Positions 8,326-18,080 of a stretch of DNA of 36,286 nt are shown one piece after another. The notes beneath the pieces are model-generated. The model was not told the DNA's origin. It did no database searches and saw only the letters and a program-made list of their open reading frames with translations. A program made the position numbers and the translations under genes. The first letter of the stretch is position 1. Every line of letters begins with the position of its first letter. This stretch comes from Anaerolineales bacterium. GTDB taxonomy: Bacteria; Chloroflexota; Anaerolineae; Anaerolineales; Villigracilaceae. The DNA is taken from the NCBI GenBank assembly GCA_016927315.1, contig JAFGMV010000064.1, positions 73,373 through 109,658 of the forward strand. The letters are read 5' to 3'.

Positions 8326-10320
8326 TTATCGGATTTCGATCAAGTAATCGGCCGGTATGCGAGTGAAACGGGTCGTACCGGTTACGAGCAGGGTCGCTTC
8401 CTGGATGTCATCTCCCAGATGTAAAGGTATCTCAGCGGTTTGTTCCTCACTGACGGGGATATATTTAACAGTTGCGCTGCTATCAGAGTGCTTCAAGATC
8501 AATGCCAGGCGAAAAGTCTGCGGAAGTGAATTATTTACCCGTGCAAATCCTGCCGCTTCCCAGTCACCAGTATCGTTCTCGAAATCTTCGAAATAACCTG
8601 TTTCAGGTATGGCAATATCATCTAACAGCAACCCTTCGCCATTAACAGCAGCGTCAGTCACATATTCAAAACGGACCTGGATCACTTTCCCGGCATATTG
8701 TGAGAAATCCACTTCTTCCTGGATCCATCCATCGCTGTAGCTGTTGTAGCCCCATCCAAAGCTGTTCCCGGTCGGGTCTTCGCCTGTACCGGATGGCGTG
8801 GTAATGATTTCCCAGGCGCGCCCATTCTCCGAAACATCCAGGTACAAATAGTCATAGTCTTCTTCGATATCATACCAGGTCCAATAAGTGAAAGTAATTG
8901 GGCCGTTGACATCGCTGAAATCAAAGGTGCGTGTCAGGGTCATGTTCGATTCGTCCCCTTTGTTTGACCAGAATGCGTAGGCGCCGGAGTACGCATCGAC
9001 AGGCAGCAGATGGGCAATTGTTGACCCTTCAAAATACAGGGTGTAATCGCCGGAACAGGTGATCCTCAAATAGTCTGCGCCATACTGGCGAACCCGATAA
9101 CTGTCTGTATTGGGGCAGTCTGTAATTTCTTCATTTGGCCTTGCCTTTGGGGTATCGGATTTATTGTGATAGGTGTAACGCCCATCAGCCACAGATGCAT
9201 CGAGCAGGTAGTTTGTGATCATCCAGTCTACAACCAGGTCATCTGCGGTAACTGCTTGCCCTGATACCGTATCAACAGCACCGATATCAGTCAGAACACC
9301 TTCTATGCTCTCTAAACCATTCTCCGGGTTGCGGATCAGGGCCCGGGTGGCTTCGTTACCAAAGCGATCAAGGAAATAGGTTGTGAACAAGAAGCTGGCT
9401 CCATAATGGTTGGCATTTTCACTTTGTTCTGGTGACCAATCAGTTAGTTGTGTGTCTGTATGGCTGATATATGAACCGTCCACCCAGGTCGGGTAACCGT
9501 ACAAAAACTCAGAGAGAACAGAAAAGCCTTCATTCAACCAGATGGTTTCATTTCGGTCCTGGTACCAATGGATCATATGCTGGTGTTCATGGGCCAGGGT
9601 GCCATAGATCGATTGTGAACCGAGTGATACACCGTCTGCATTTACCAGGAACATTTCATGTCCATTTGAATAATCGCAGACAAGTGGATTTACCTCATCG
9701 GCTGATGAATAATAACCACCCACATAGTTGCCCAGATTACGGGCAAACAACACATAGATGTGCGGATCACCATCAACGCCGGGTGTCCATTCGCTGCCGA
9801 AAAAATCTCGGTTGGTTGGGTATATTTCGGTTTCAAACGTTTCAGACAGTTTCTTGACATCCTCACCCCTGAACTGAACCCCATCCTGTATCCAAAAATA
9901 TAAATGGGGTGTTGCATACTGTAATGTCGCATCAACGCTGAAATGTTCATTTGTATCTGCATTGACCACCCAGAAAGTGTCATTTTCGCCAACCTGTCGT
10001 TCAACGCTTGTAGACGCCATGGTTACTGGAACGTCACAGATACCCTGCAGGCGGCAAGCCAACTCATAAAGATTGTTTTCTGGAATAATGGTATTTTGAA
10101 GCACACTCAGAGTGTCTTCCTCTTCCCGGATGGTTTCTGTCGGACGTTTGACAATGATTGGCGGCTCCGGTGTAGGTGTGTTGGGGGGAGTATAGTCCTC
10201 AATATAGCGGGTCGTACTGAACCATCCATACACACCAGCTGCAATCAATACCAGGCAGCATACTATCAGGATTGCCAAAACGATAAGCACTATGATCCAA
10301 ACACGGTTTGATTTGTTCAT
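8326..10320 (-). CDS. Membrane-anchored zinc metallopeptidase-like protein with immune-inhibitor-A-like C-terminal domain
   Basis: 664 residues. A signal-anchor helix at residues 8-32 is followed by a Pro/Thr-rich spacer (about 43-60), so the body is expected outside the cell. The catalytic core carries HEHQH at residues 244-248 (an HEXXH zinc motif) and WLNEGFS at 261-267, where Glu264 is a likely third ligand. This arrangement resembles M30/M6-type peptidases. The region from about 440 to 600 (FTYWTWYDIEEDYDYLYLDVS, LLLDDIAIPE) resembles the beta-sandwich domain of immune inhibitor A. Substrate unknown; an envelope or nutritional protease is the simplest reading. Start at 10320 with GGTGA 6 nt upstream. 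Confidence 0.85.
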   Translation of the reverse strand: MNKSNRVWIIVLIVLAILIVCCLVLIAAGVYGWFSTTRYIEDYTPPNTPTPEPPIIVKRPTETIREEEDTLSVLQNTIIPENNLYELACRLQGICDVPVTMASTSVERQVGENDTFWVVNADTNEHFSVDATLQYATPHLYFWIQDGVQFRGEDVKKLSETFETEIYPTNRDFFGSEWTPGVDGDPHIYVLFARNLGNYVGGYYSSADEVNPLVCDYSNGHEMFLVNADGVSLGSQSIYGTLAHEHQHMIHWYQDRNETIWLNEGFSVLSEFLYGYPTWVDGSYISHTDTQLTDWSPEQSENANHYGASFLFTTYFLDRFGNEATRALIRNPENGLESIEGVLTDIGAVDTVSGQAVTADDLVVDWMITNYLLDASVADGRYTYHNKSDTPKARPNEEITDCPNTDSYRVRQYGADYLRITCSGDYTLYFEGSTIAHLLPVDAYSGAYAFWSNKGDESNMTLTRTFDFSDVNGPITFTYWTWYDIEEDYDYLYLDVSENGRAWEIITTPSGTGEDPTGNSFGWGYNSYSDGWIQEEVDFSQYAGKVIQVRFEYVTDAAVNGEGLLLDDIAIPETGYFEDFENDTGDWEAAGFARVNNSLPQTFRLALILKHSDSSATVKYIPVSEEQTAEIPLHLGDDIQEATLLVTGTTRFTRIPADYLIEIR

Positions 10321-10383
10321 CTGTATTCACCATTTAAATTAGTGGATATATTCTATCCTATTTTCCGCGGCAGTATTGATAGA

Positions 10384-10413
10384 AACGGAGACCACTGTTT
10401 TGTGGTCTCCGTT
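10384..10413 (-). terminator. Intrinsic terminator of clpC
   Basis: A 12-bp perfect stem (arms 10384-10395 and 10402-10413, 6-nt loop) lies 40 bp past the clpC stop. On the minus strand the stem is followed by TTTCTAT, a short U-rich tract. Confidence 0.8.
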
Positions 10414-10452
10414 AATCTTCAATTGGCTTTCAAATAAGAAATTCCCGTCACT

Positions 10453-12933
10453 TTACCCGGCAGTTGCCTGGACTTTTGCCTTTACCGGTGAGGCTGCTTT
10501 GGATGGACTGAACACAAGACCATCTTCTTCTTCATTGACATCTACCAGCACAGTGCCGCCTCCGCTGAATTCACCACCCAGTAACTGGACGGACAGTGGG
10601 CTTTCAAGGTGCTTTTGTAAAGCGCGGCGCAGCGGTCGAGCGCCGAAATCCTGGTCGTGGCCAATCTTGGCCAGCCATTTGCGGGCTTTTTCGGTCAGTT
10701 CAACCCTGATATCGAATTCATTCAGGCGTTCCTGTATTTCACTCATCTGCAGATCGACGATCTTCTCCATTTCCTCGAGTGAGAGCGGGGAGAACATAAT
10801 AATCTCGTCAATCCGGTTGATAAATTCTGGCCGGAAGGTACTCTTGAGCGCCTTGTCGATCTTTTCATGGGACTCGCGTTCTTCATCATTGTCCGGTTTT
10901 TGTACAAATCCCAATGAGCCCGACCGTCGAACGAATTCTGTCCCCAGGTTCGAGGTCATGATCAGGATGGTATTTCGGAAGTCAACCACATTCCCCTGGC
11001 CGTCAGTCATACGGCCGTCATCCAGAATTTGCAGCAGTGAATTCCATACCTCGGGATGTGCTTTCTCGATCTCATCGAAGAGGACGACGCGATAAGGACG
11101 ACGGCGAACCGCCTCTGTCAACTGGCCGCCTTCTTCATACCCGATATATCCTGGAGGGGCGCCAAACAGGCGGCTGACCGCATGCTGTTCCCTGTATTCC
11201 GACATATCGATACGCACCATGGCATCTTCGTCATCGAACATAAACCCAGCCAGGGCTTTTGCCAATTCGGTTTTGCCCACACCAGATGGCCCAATGAAAA
11301 CGAACGAGCCAATTGGCCGGCTGGGGTCTTTTAACCCGGAGCGGGACCGCCGGATGGCATCTGAGATGGCATGGATGGCCTCATCCTGACCGATGATCCG
11401 TTCATGAAGCCGATCTTCCATATTGAGCAGTTTTTCAGACTCGGTTTCCATCATCTGGTTAACCGGAATACCCGTCCATTGCTGTACCACTTCAGCGATG
11501 TCGTTTACTTCTACAACCTCATCGAGCTGGTGCTCGGCTTCCCATTTCTCACGCTGTGCATTGAAATCCGTTTCGAGACGTATCCGTTCGGCTTTCTTTT
11601 CAGCCGCACGCTCGTAATCACGCTCCAGGCCGGCCTGTTCTTCTTCTGCCAGTAAGCGGTCGATTTCATTCTTGACCGATTTTAGATCGGCAGGCAGTGA
11701 GTAGAGAGCCACACGCAGTTTGGCTGCAGCTTCATCCATCAGGTCAATGGCTTTATCGGGTAAGTGGCGGTCGGTGACGTAGCGGTCTGCCAGGCGTGCT
11801 GCCGCAACCAGGGCTTCATCTGCAAAATGAACTTTATGATGCGCCTCGTAGCGATCCCGCAGTCCTTGCAGCATCTTGATCGTATCTTCGACGCTGGGTT
11901 CATCAACATAAATCGGAGCAAAGCGTCTTTCCAGTGCTGCGTCTTTTTCAATGTGTTTATGGAATTCATCCAGCGTGGTTGCGCCGATGCACTGTAATTC
12001 ACCACGCGCCAGGGCAGGTTTGAGCATGTTGGACGCATCCATAGCTCCCTGGGCCGCACCTGCGCCCACTACTGTATGGAGTTCGTCTATCATCAGGATG
12101 ATTTCACCCTGTGAGCGCTGTACTTCATCGATCGCAGATTTCAAACGCTCTTCAAATTCACCTCGGAACCGGGATCCAGCGATCATACTGCCCAGGTCCA
12201 GGGCGATGACCTTTTTCCCGCTCAGGATCTCAGGGACATCATTGCTGTCGATCTTTTGTGCCAGCCCTTCAACGATCGCGGTCTTCCCAACACCGGCCTC
12301 ACCGATCAAGACCGGGTTGTTTTTTGTGCGTCGGGATAAGATCTGGATCAGGCGCAGAATCTCGTTATCACGACCGATTACCGGGTCCAGCTTGCCTTCA
12401 CGGGCGAGTTGGGTCAGGTCGCGGGAGTATTTTTCGAGTGTGCGGTAGCGGGTTTCTGCTTGTGGATCTGTTACACGCTGCCCGCCGCGGATATCCTGAA
12501 TAGAATCGTAAACACGGTCCCTTGTCAGACCGGCGCTTTCCAGGATACGGGCGGACGGTGTGTTGCGTTCCGTCAGGATCGCCAGGAAGATATGTTCAGT
12601 TGAAATATATTCATCTTTCAGGCGGTTGGCTTCTTCATTGGCCAGGTCAATGATCCGCTTGACCCTCGGGGTGATAAATATCTGTCCTGCTCCGCTGCCA
12701 AAGATATTGGCCTTCGGGCTGGAGCGTAACGTGGCATCCAGACGTTCAACCAGGGCTTCCCCACTGACATTTAACTTTTCAAGAATTTGGGGGATCACTC
12801 CTCCCGGCTGTTCAATTAATGCCAGCAGGATATGTTCAGTATCGATCTGATTATGGCCGTAGCGCTGGATGATTTCAGCTGCGCGCTGGGCAGCTTCCTG
12901 CGCTCTTTCAGTGAAACGGTCAAATCGCATCAT
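10453..12933 (-). CDS. clpC: ClpC-type AAA+ chaperone/ATPase
   Basis: 826 residues. An N-terminal double Clp repeat (about 1-145) precedes AAA+ module 1 with Walker A GEAGVGKT (211-218) and module 2 with Walker A GPSGVGKT (548-555). The short middle domain between them carries a UVR-like stretch ([20 protein letters not shown], about 430-450); ClpB would have a much longer coiled coil here. LGF at 674-676 sits where ClpC proteins carry the loop that docks ClpP. Family knowledge: ClpC unfolds proteins for degradation by ClpP in the cytosol, usually with adaptors. No clpP, mcsA or ctsR is next to it. The ATG at 12933 follows AAAGGATT. Confidence 0.95.
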   Translation of the reverse strand: MMRFDRFTERAQEAAQRAAEIIQRYGHNQIDTEHILLALIEQPGGVIPQILEKLNVSGEALVERLDATLRSSPKANIFGSGAGQIFITPRVKRIIDLANEEANRLKDEYISTEHIFLAILTERNTPSARILESAGLTRDRVYDSIQDIRGGQRVTDPQAETRYRTLEKYSRDLTQLAREGKLDPVIGRDNEILRLIQILSRRTKNNPVLIGEAGVGKTAIVEGLAQKIDSNDVPEILSGKKVIALDLGSMIAGSRFRGEFEERLKSAIDEVQRSQGEIILMIDELHTVVGAGAAQGAMDASNMLKPALARGELQCIGATTLDEFHKHIEKDAALERRFAPIYVDEPSVEDTIKMLQGLRDRYEAHHKVHFADEALVAAARLADRYVTDRHLPDKAIDLMDEAAAKLRVALYSLPADLKSVKNEIDRLLAEEEQAGLERDYERAAEKKAERIRLETDFNAQREKWEAEHQLDEVVEVNDIAEVVQQWTGIPVNQMMETESEKLLNMEDRLHERIIGQDEAIHAISDAIRRSRSGLKDPSRPIGSFVFIGPSGVGKTELAKALAGFMFDDEDAMVRIDMSEYREQHAVSRLFGAPPGYIGYEEGGQLTEAVRRRPYRVVLFDEIEKAHPEVWNSLLQILDDGRMTDGQGNVVDFRNTILIMTSNLGTEFVRRSGSLGFVQKPDNDEERESHEKIDKALKSTFRPEFINRIDEIIMFSPLSLEEMEKIVDLQMSEIQERLNEFDIRVELTEKARKWLAKIGHDQDFGARPLRRALQKHLESPLSVQLLGGEFSGGGTVLVDVNEEEDGLVFSPSKAASPVKAKVQATAG

Positions 12934-12984
12934 AATCGGTTAATCCTTTCAGAAAAGACAACGATTGATTTTGTCTTACCAGCG

Positions 12985-12990
12985 ATTATA
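12985..12990 (-). promoter_or_regulatory. Likely -10 element of clpC
   Basis: Minus-strand TATAAT about 52 nt before the clpC ATG; expected transcript start near 12978 gives a leader of about 45 nt. No good -35 match is present and no CtsR or CIRCE operator was recognised. Confidence 0.45.
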
Positions 12991-13043
12991 ACAAACACCG
13001 ATTGGCAAAGTGAAGAAACATCATAAGAGATGTATAAGAGTTC

Positions 13044-14462
13044 TCATGGCAGCGGCGTTGCGGTCGGGGTTCGTGTGGGCGTCTGTGTGACCACACTCAG
13101 GTAAATTTGAGGTACCCAGCCGATACGACCATCTTGATCGATAACTTCCAGCCAAACCAGGCCTTCATAAATTTCATAACCGTAGAGCACGGTCAGGTGC
13201 TGTCCTTCTTTGATACGCCCAATTGAAACACCGCCGGGAGTTTGGACCATATAGGTTGCACGCCCCAGCGTATTGGAAACACGCGCTGTGGAAGGAGTGG
13301 GTGTTGCCGTTGGCGGGACCCGGGTTGGAGTTGGCAGGGGAGTGTTGGTGGCGGTTGCAGTTGGCGTCACAGTTGGTGTTTTGGTAACCGGTGTTGGTGT
13401 CGGTGTGAATGTTGGAGGGATCAATGGGTCCAGTTGGGCGGCCACTACCTGGTTGAGAATGATCGATACCGATTCTTGCAAGCGATAAGCAATTTTTTCC
13501 TGCAAGCTGACGACATCATGATAAGCCAGCTGCCGGGCTGTTCGGACAGTGACCGTCATTTGCAGGCTTTCATCCCCTTTGACAATATTCAAATCCGTCA
13601 GTTCTGCTCCCAGGGCGCCAACTTCTTCAGAAACGACGGTATTGATCAAACGGTTTTCAGTAGCCTGTTGTACAAACCGTACACTGAGCCAGGTGAGTGG
13701 TACCAGCATTGCTGCAGTAATCAAAATGGAGGCAATCAGTGTTCGCGGAACCCGCTCATCTTGTTTTCGTTTGGGGGAAAATCCCAGGGCAAAAAAGACC
13801 AGCATGGATGCAGAAGCAATTGCTACAGTATTCGTAATGAAGAGCAGGAAGGCTCCGCCTGCTACATCCCAGCGCCCCATCGCGATCCCGACACCAACCG
13901 TACAAAGCGGCGGCATCAGCGCCGTGGCGATTGCCACACCCGGTAATGCAGCTGAAAGACCCGGCTGCGCCAGCGCAAATGCAGCTGCAATCCCCCCGGC
14001 CAGCGCAATCGTCAGGTCGATTGGGGAAGGCCGGGTGCGCGCCAGTACTTCAGCCGGTAATTCCTGCATCGTGATGAAAGGCAGGTGATTATTTCCCCAG
14101 GTAAATATGATCGAGATCAATACTGCCAGCAAAGCCCCGCGTATCAAACCAATACTGGCATTTCGCAGTAACTTGGTATCGCCGGTGATGGATGACAACC
14201 CCAACCCAATAATCGGCGACATCAATGGCGCCACTAGCATGGCCCCAATAATGACTGCTGCAGAGTTGGTCAATAATCCCAGGGTTGCAATCGTACTGGA
14301 GAGCAATACCATGAGAAAATAGTCAAAATCTGGCAGTGAGTCTTCCCTGACCTGTACATGGACCTCGGCTCGTTGTTCCAGAGAAACCGGTTTGACCAGT
14401 TTCCTGATAAGAAAGTACAGACGGGCGCGATTGAAAGGTTGGATGGGTTCAGGCAGGTTCAT
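13044..14462 (-). CDS. DUF389 membrane protein fused to a Thr/Pro-rich linker and SH3b domain
   Basis: 472 residues. The DUF389 core (about 45-240) has several helices, including LLTNSAAVIIGAMLVAPLMSPIIGLGL, the hallmark of the TIGR00341/DUF389 family, with further hydrophobic segments up to about 260. A soluble domain follows to about 345. Residues 350-395 are almost entirely Thr and Pro with Val/Ala (for example TPTPTPVTKTPTVTPTATAT), a typical extracellular spacer. The last 75 residues read as a bacterial SH3 domain (GRIKEGQHLTVLYGYE, GLVWLEVI, GRIGWVPQIYL). The DUF389 function is unknown; the tail suggests the C-terminus lies outside the cell and binds wall or surface material. There is no ribosome site; TAGAAT lies 6 nt before the ATG. 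Confidence 0.85.
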   Translation of the reverse strand: MNLPEPIQPFNRARLYFLIRKLVKPVSLEQRAEVHVQVREDSLPDFDYFLMVLLSSTIATLGLLTNSAAVIIGAMLVAPLMSPIIGLGLSSITGDTKLLRNASIGLIRGALLAVLISIIFTWGNNHLPFITMQELPAEVLARTRPSPIDLTIALAGGIAAAFALAQPGLSAALPGVAIATALMPPLCTVGVGIAMGRWDVAGGAFLLFITNTVAIASASMLVFFALGFSPKRKQDERVPRTLIASILITAAMLVPLTWLSVRFVQQATENRLINTVVSEEVGALGAELTDLNIVKGDESLQMTVTVRTARQLAYHDVVSLQEKIAYRLQESVSIILNQVVAAQLDPLIPPTFTPTPTPVTKTPTVTPTATATNTPLPTPTRVPPTATPTPSTARVSNTLGRATYMVQTPGGVSIGRIKEGQHLTVLYGYEIYEGLVWLEVIDQDGRIGWVPQIYLSVVTQTPTRTPTATPLP

Positions 14463-14553
14463 AATTTAATTCTACCCGTTATCGACTAAAAAGCCAACGA
14501 AGATAAAAATGCCGATGGTCAGATTTGACAGCCTTCGCGTATAATTAAGGACA

Positions 14554-15537
14554 ATGTCAAGCATTACCATTCCTGCTTCCAATCAACAGCGAGAGCATAT
14601 TCGCTCGTTCAACATCATTCGCGATCTATCCAAGGTCGCAGACCTGATCGAGCTGTGTTTCTATAACACCATGGATAACGATGGTATTCGTTATATCCAG
14701 CAGATGCGGCGCGCCAGCCAGGACAGGGGATTTCTCCAGCGCGCGGCTGCAACCTTTGAAACAGCTTCAATGCCCCTGGCCGGGTATGTATGGGAAGAAC
14801 AGGACGAGATCGTTGGCAACGCCAGCCTGGTTCCCTTTCGTAAAGATGGCAGGCGCATCTACCTGGTCGCAAATATTGCAGTTCACCCTGATTACCGCCG
14901 CCGGGGGATTGCCCATGCACTGACCGAACGCGCTATGATGCATGCCCGGGTGCGAAAAGCAAACAGCATCTGGCTGCATGTCCGTGATGATAACTCCGGG
15001 GCCATAGACCTTTACAAACAGCTTGGATTTGTGGAGCGTTTCAGGCGTACCACCTGGCAGGCAGATAAAGAAAGGAGCTTGTCTGAAGTAGATTCGGAGT
15101 ACGAGATCATGAAACGTCATTCCCGTTTCTGGCCGCAGCAGCGCCTATGGTTGGAACAGGCTTACCCGGATGCGATGTCGTGGTATCGAGAGCCTAACTG
15201 GCAGATCCTGGCCCCGGGGATCTGGAATTGGATGTATCGGATTTTCGTTGACTTCAATCTTTTGCAGTGGGCAATTTGCCGCAAGAATCAATTATTGGCT
15301 GTCGCTTCCTGGTTTCCGGGGCACACCCCCAATGATCCTGTTTGGGTGGCATCTCCTCTGGATGTCGACCAGCAGGCCTTGACGGCCTTGCTCCAGCATC
15401 TCCGCTGGAATATCCCCTACAGGCGGGATCTGTATATTGATTATCCGGCTGACCTTGCGGGTGCAGCTTTCCTGGCAGCGGGATTCAATTTTTTACGCAC
15501 ACTGATCTGGATGCAGGCCCCCGGCGCGACTTCCTGA
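14554..15537 (+). CDS. GNAT-family N-acetyltransferase with extra C-terminal domain
   Basis: 327 residues. The N-terminal half (about 20-170) is a GNAT fold. The acetyl-CoA loop is VANIAVHPDYRRRGIAHALTERAM, containing the R/Q-x-x-G-x-A pattern, followed by IWLHVRDDNSGAIDLYKQLGFV, the last strand and the usual NxxAxxLYxxxGF motif. The C-terminal 150 residues are not recognised and may fold as a second degenerate GNAT lobe (LYIDYPADLAGAAFLAAGFNFLRTL resembles the end of one). The acceptor substrate is unknown. AAGGA lies only 2 nt from the ATG, while a TATAAT ends 8 nt before it, so the message may be leaderless. Confidence 0.85.
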   Translation: MSSITIPASNQQREHIRSFNIIRDLSKVADLIELCFYNTMDNDGIRYIQQMRRASQDRGFLQRAAATFETASMPLAGYVWEEQDEIVGNASLVPFRKDGRRIYLVANIAVHPDYRRRGIAHALTERAMMHARVRKANSIWLHVRDDNSGAIDLYKQLGFVERFRRTTWQADKERSLSEVDSEYEIMKRHSRFWPQQRLWLEQAYPDAMSWYREPNWQILAPGIWNWMYRIFVDFNLLQWAICRKNQLLAVASWFPGHTPNDPVWVASPLDVDQQALTALLQHLRWNIPYRRDLYIDYPADLAGAAFLAAGFNFLRTLIWMQAPGATS

Positions 15538-15576
15538 GTGGATGTGCGTATATAAAAATAGACAAGGAGTGTTTTT

Positions 15577-15963
15577 ATGACAAAACTGATCCTGCGCTGG
15601 GCGATCAACGCCGCGGCGCTTTTCCTGGCAATCTATGTTCTCCCGGGCATTGTTTTTAATGGCAATCCGGTAAACATCATCTGGCTGGCCCTGATCTTTG
15701 GATTGATCAATGCCTTACTGCGTCCCCTGCTCAAGGTGCTGACCTGTCCGCTGATTGTCCTGACCCTGGGACTATTTACACTTTTGATCAATACCTTGCT
15801 GTTCTGGTTGACGTCCCTGGTAGCTCAGGGCCTGGGTTTGGGCCTGGAGATCCTGCCCCCGATTTTCTTGAATGCTCTGTTTGGATCCCTGATTGTTACT
15901 GCGGTGAGCGTTGTGATGAGTCTGATCCTGAAGGATGAGTTGAAAGGCCGCCGTCGAGGCTGA
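15577..15963 (+). CDS. Small four-helix membrane protein of the phage-holin/YvlD-like family (PF04020)
   Basis: 128 residues with four predicted transmembrane helices. The first ends with AIYVLPGIVFNG, the second contains LALIFGLINALLRPLLKVLTCPLIVLTLGLFTL, and the fourth is SLIVTAVSVVMSLIL, followed by a basic tail. The N-A-L-L-R-P-x-x-K-x-L-x-x-P motif is diagnostic for this family. Although named after mycobacteriophage holins, members are widespread chromosomal proteins, and no phage genes are nearby. AAGGAG lies before the ATG at 15577. It starts 39 bp after the GNAT gene and is probably cotranscribed with it. Confidence 0.9.
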   Translation: MTKLILRWAINAAALFLAIYVLPGIVFNGNPVNIIWLALIFGLINALLRPLLKVLTCPLIVLTLGLFTLLINTLLFWLTSLVAQGLGLGLEILPPIFLNALFGSLIVTAVSVVMSLILKDELKGRRRG

Positions 15964-15978
15964 CCAAAGCCAAACACC

Positions 15979-16006
15979 GGCGTTTCCCTGCCCCGCGGGG
16001 TTGGGA
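15979..16006 (+). terminator. Hairpin after the holin-like gene, possible terminator
   Basis: GTTTCCC and GGGAAAC arms enclose a smaller CCCC/GGGG hairpin just past the stop at 15963. There is no U-run after it, so termination is uncertain. Confidence 0.4.
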
Positions 16007-16140
16007 AACACGGCTGCCTCATCTTATCTATACCAGCTCTCAACAATTACAAATTTTTTTTACGCCATCTTATGAGCATTTATGCCATAAGGTTGGTTGT
16101 GGTTGAGGGCAGCCTTGTTTTGGCATATGGAACAGTAACT

Positions 16141-16174
16141 TCCCCATTTCACGTCAAGCAAAATGAAATGGGGA
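16141..16174 (-). terminator. Hairpin downstream of the methionine operon
   Basis: CCCCATTTC (16142-16150) and GAAATGGGG (16165-16173) form a 9-10 bp stem with a 14-nt loop, 31 bp after the last gene of the operon. The U-run is weak on the minus strand. Confidence 0.55.
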
Positions 16175-16204
16175 GATTATTGTTTTTCAACATTCGTTTC
16201 GGTC

Positions 16205-18073
16205 TTATTCTTTTATTGCTTCGATGATCTCGGCGATCATATCGTAACGGTTGAACTGCGGCATCACGTAAACGCCGCCGGCCCATTCCTTGATTTTCTC
16301 GATCAATTCAACCGCAATCTCCACGCCAGCCTGGACTCCATTGTCACCGGCTTTTTCCATGCGCGTCAGGGTCTCATACGGGATGACAACCCCCGGCACT
16401 TCATGATGCAGGAAATTGGCATGCCGTACGCTGACCAGCGGCAGGATGCCGGCCAGGATCGGTTTTTCAAGCGGCCCATGAACAGCTGCATATTGTTCCA
16501 GGAAGGCCGGCCCGGTTTCGGGCAGGTAGACGGGCTGCGTCAGGAAGAAGTCGGCCCCAGCATCGACTTTGCGCTTAAGGTTCTTGATCTCACGTTCGGG
16601 GTTGCCCGGGTTCAGGTTCAGTGCGGCCCCAACGAAGAAATTGGTCGGCTGACCGATTGAAGCCCCGGCATGGTCCAGACCGGCATTGAACCCCTGCTTG
16701 ATCAGCTTGGTCAGACCGGAAGGCACCAGGTCGTAATTGTCGTTTGCGTCAGGATAATCCCCGATCGAGGTGGGGTCTCCCATCACGACAAAGATGTTCC
16801 TGAGGCCCAGGGCATGGGCGGCCAGCAGGTCGCCCTGCACTCTCAGCAGGTTTCGCCCGCGGGTGGGGAAGTGCAGCGTGGTTTCGATGCCGATCTTGCG
16901 CTGAACAATGTCGCAGACGGCCCAGGCCGACATGCGCATGCGGGCCATGGGACTGTCGGCCACGTTGATGACCGTTGCACCAGCTTCGGCCAGCAGGCTC
17001 GCCCCGGCCAGAAGTTTATGCGTGGAAAGCCCGCGCGGCGGGTCCATTTCTACGGCAATTGAAAACTTCCCGGCATGGAGTCTTTGGGCCAGTTTCGAAG
17101 GTTCTCCTGCTTCGGTTTCCTGGTCCTCGACATCCGCCGGGAATGAAAATTCCAGGGTATTTTCCTGGCAGCCTTCCGGGTATTTGTCCAGGGCAGCCCG
17201 CATGGCCGCGATATGCTGCGGTGTGGTTCCACAGCAGCCGCCAACGATATTGGCGCCGGCTTCACAAAACGACAGGGCATAGTCGCCGAAGTAATCCGGG
17301 TCTGCCGGATACATGATGCGCCCGCCAACCTGTTCCGGCCAACCGGCATTTGGTTTTACCCAGAAGCGGCCACCCGGGATGGCCTGCCGCATTTGTTTCA
17401 AGATGCGTAGTAACTGGGCCGGTCCGCTTGAACAGTTGATCCCGATCACATCTGCACCGGCCTCATGCACGCTGTTGGCCACTTTTACAGGATCATCGCC
17501 CAATACTGTGCGGTCATCCCGCGTAAAGGTCATCGAGGCGACCAGAGGGAGAGACCCGGCGGTCTCTTTGGCAGCCTGGATGGCCTCCTTGATCTCGTAC
17601 AGGTCACTGATCGTTTCGATGACGATCAGGTCAACCCCGGCGCTTGCTAAAACAGAGATCTGTTCGCCAAAAGCCGCTCGTGCTTCGGCTGCCTGAACGC
17701 GTCCATAGGGAGCGATGCGTATTCCCAGCGGCCCAACATCGCCTGCGATCAGGATGTCTTTGAAGGCTGCCGCCACTGTACGCCTGGCCAGTTCGACCCC
17801 GGCCTGGTTGATCTCTTCAAGCTTGCTGCGCAGGCCGTATTTGTCGAGTTTGTACCGGTTGGCTTCAAAGGTATTGGTCAGGATGATCTGGGCCCCGGCC
17901 TCGATGTACTCGCGGTGGACCTCTGCCACCATGGCCGGGTTGCTGAGATTGAGTTCATCGAAACACTTGTTAAAATTTGCGCCGCGGGTATGCAGCACGG
18001 TCCCAAGAGCGCCATCTGCCAGGATCGCCTGGGTGTCCAATAAGGAAAAGAATTTGTCAGTTTTTTGGCTCAT
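16205..18073 (-). CDS. yitJ: Bifunctional homocysteine S-methyltransferase / 5,10-methylenetetrahydrofolate reductase
   Basis: 622 residues. Residues 1-300 are a homocysteine methyltransferase barrel with the zinc-binding cysteines Cys214 (GINCSSGPA) and Cys280-Cys281 (GGCCGTTPQH). Residues about 330-622 are a MetF-type reductase barrel (FSIAVEMDPPRGLSTHKLL at its first strand, FVVMGDPTSIGDYPDAND in the FAD/folate region, DFFLTQPVYLPE near the end). Family knowledge: the fusion resembles B. subtilis YitJ and supplies 5-methyl-THF and/or methylates homocysteine in the cytosol. It is the last gene of the operon, only 7 nt after the preceding stop. With MetH it gives the operon two homocysteine methyltransferase modules. 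Confidence 0.95.
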   Translation of the reverse strand: MSQKTDKFFSLLDTQAILADGALGTVLHTRGANFNKCFDELNLSNPAMVAEVHREYIEAGAQIILTNTFEANRYKLDKYGLRSKLEEINQAGVELARRTVAAAFKDILIAGDVGPLGIRIAPYGRVQAAEARAAFGEQISVLASAGVDLIVIETISDLYEIKEAIQAAKETAGSLPLVASMTFTRDDRTVLGDDPVKVANSVHEAGADVIGINCSSGPAQLLRILKQMRQAIPGGRFWVKPNAGWPEQVGGRIMYPADPDYFGDYALSFCEAGANIVGGCCGTTPQHIAAMRAALDKYPEGCQENTLEFSFPADVEDQETEAGEPSKLAQRLHAGKFSIAVEMDPPRGLSTHKLLAGASLLAEAGATVINVADSPMARMRMSAWAVCDIVQRKIGIETTLHFPTRGRNLLRVQGDLLAAHALGLRNIFVVMGDPTSIGDYPDANDNYDLVPSGLTKLIKQGFNAGLDHAGASIGQPTNFFVGAALNLNPGNPEREIKNLKRKVDAGADFFLTQPVYLPETGPAFLEQYAAVHGPLEKPILAGILPLVSVRHANFLHHEVPGVVIPYETLTRMEKAGDNGVQAGVEIAVELIEKIKEWAGGVYVMPQFNRYDMIAEIIEAIKE

Positions 18074-18080
18074 AAACTAC

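Noticed and set aside
13273..13488. Val/Gly repeat-like plus-strand open frame
   Set aside because: It is the antisense translation of the Thr/Pro-rich linker of the DUF389-SH3b gene.
15577..15963. Prophage remnant suggested by the holin-like protein
   Set aside because: This family is common on bacterial chromosomes, and no other phage gene, integrase or attachment site is visible.
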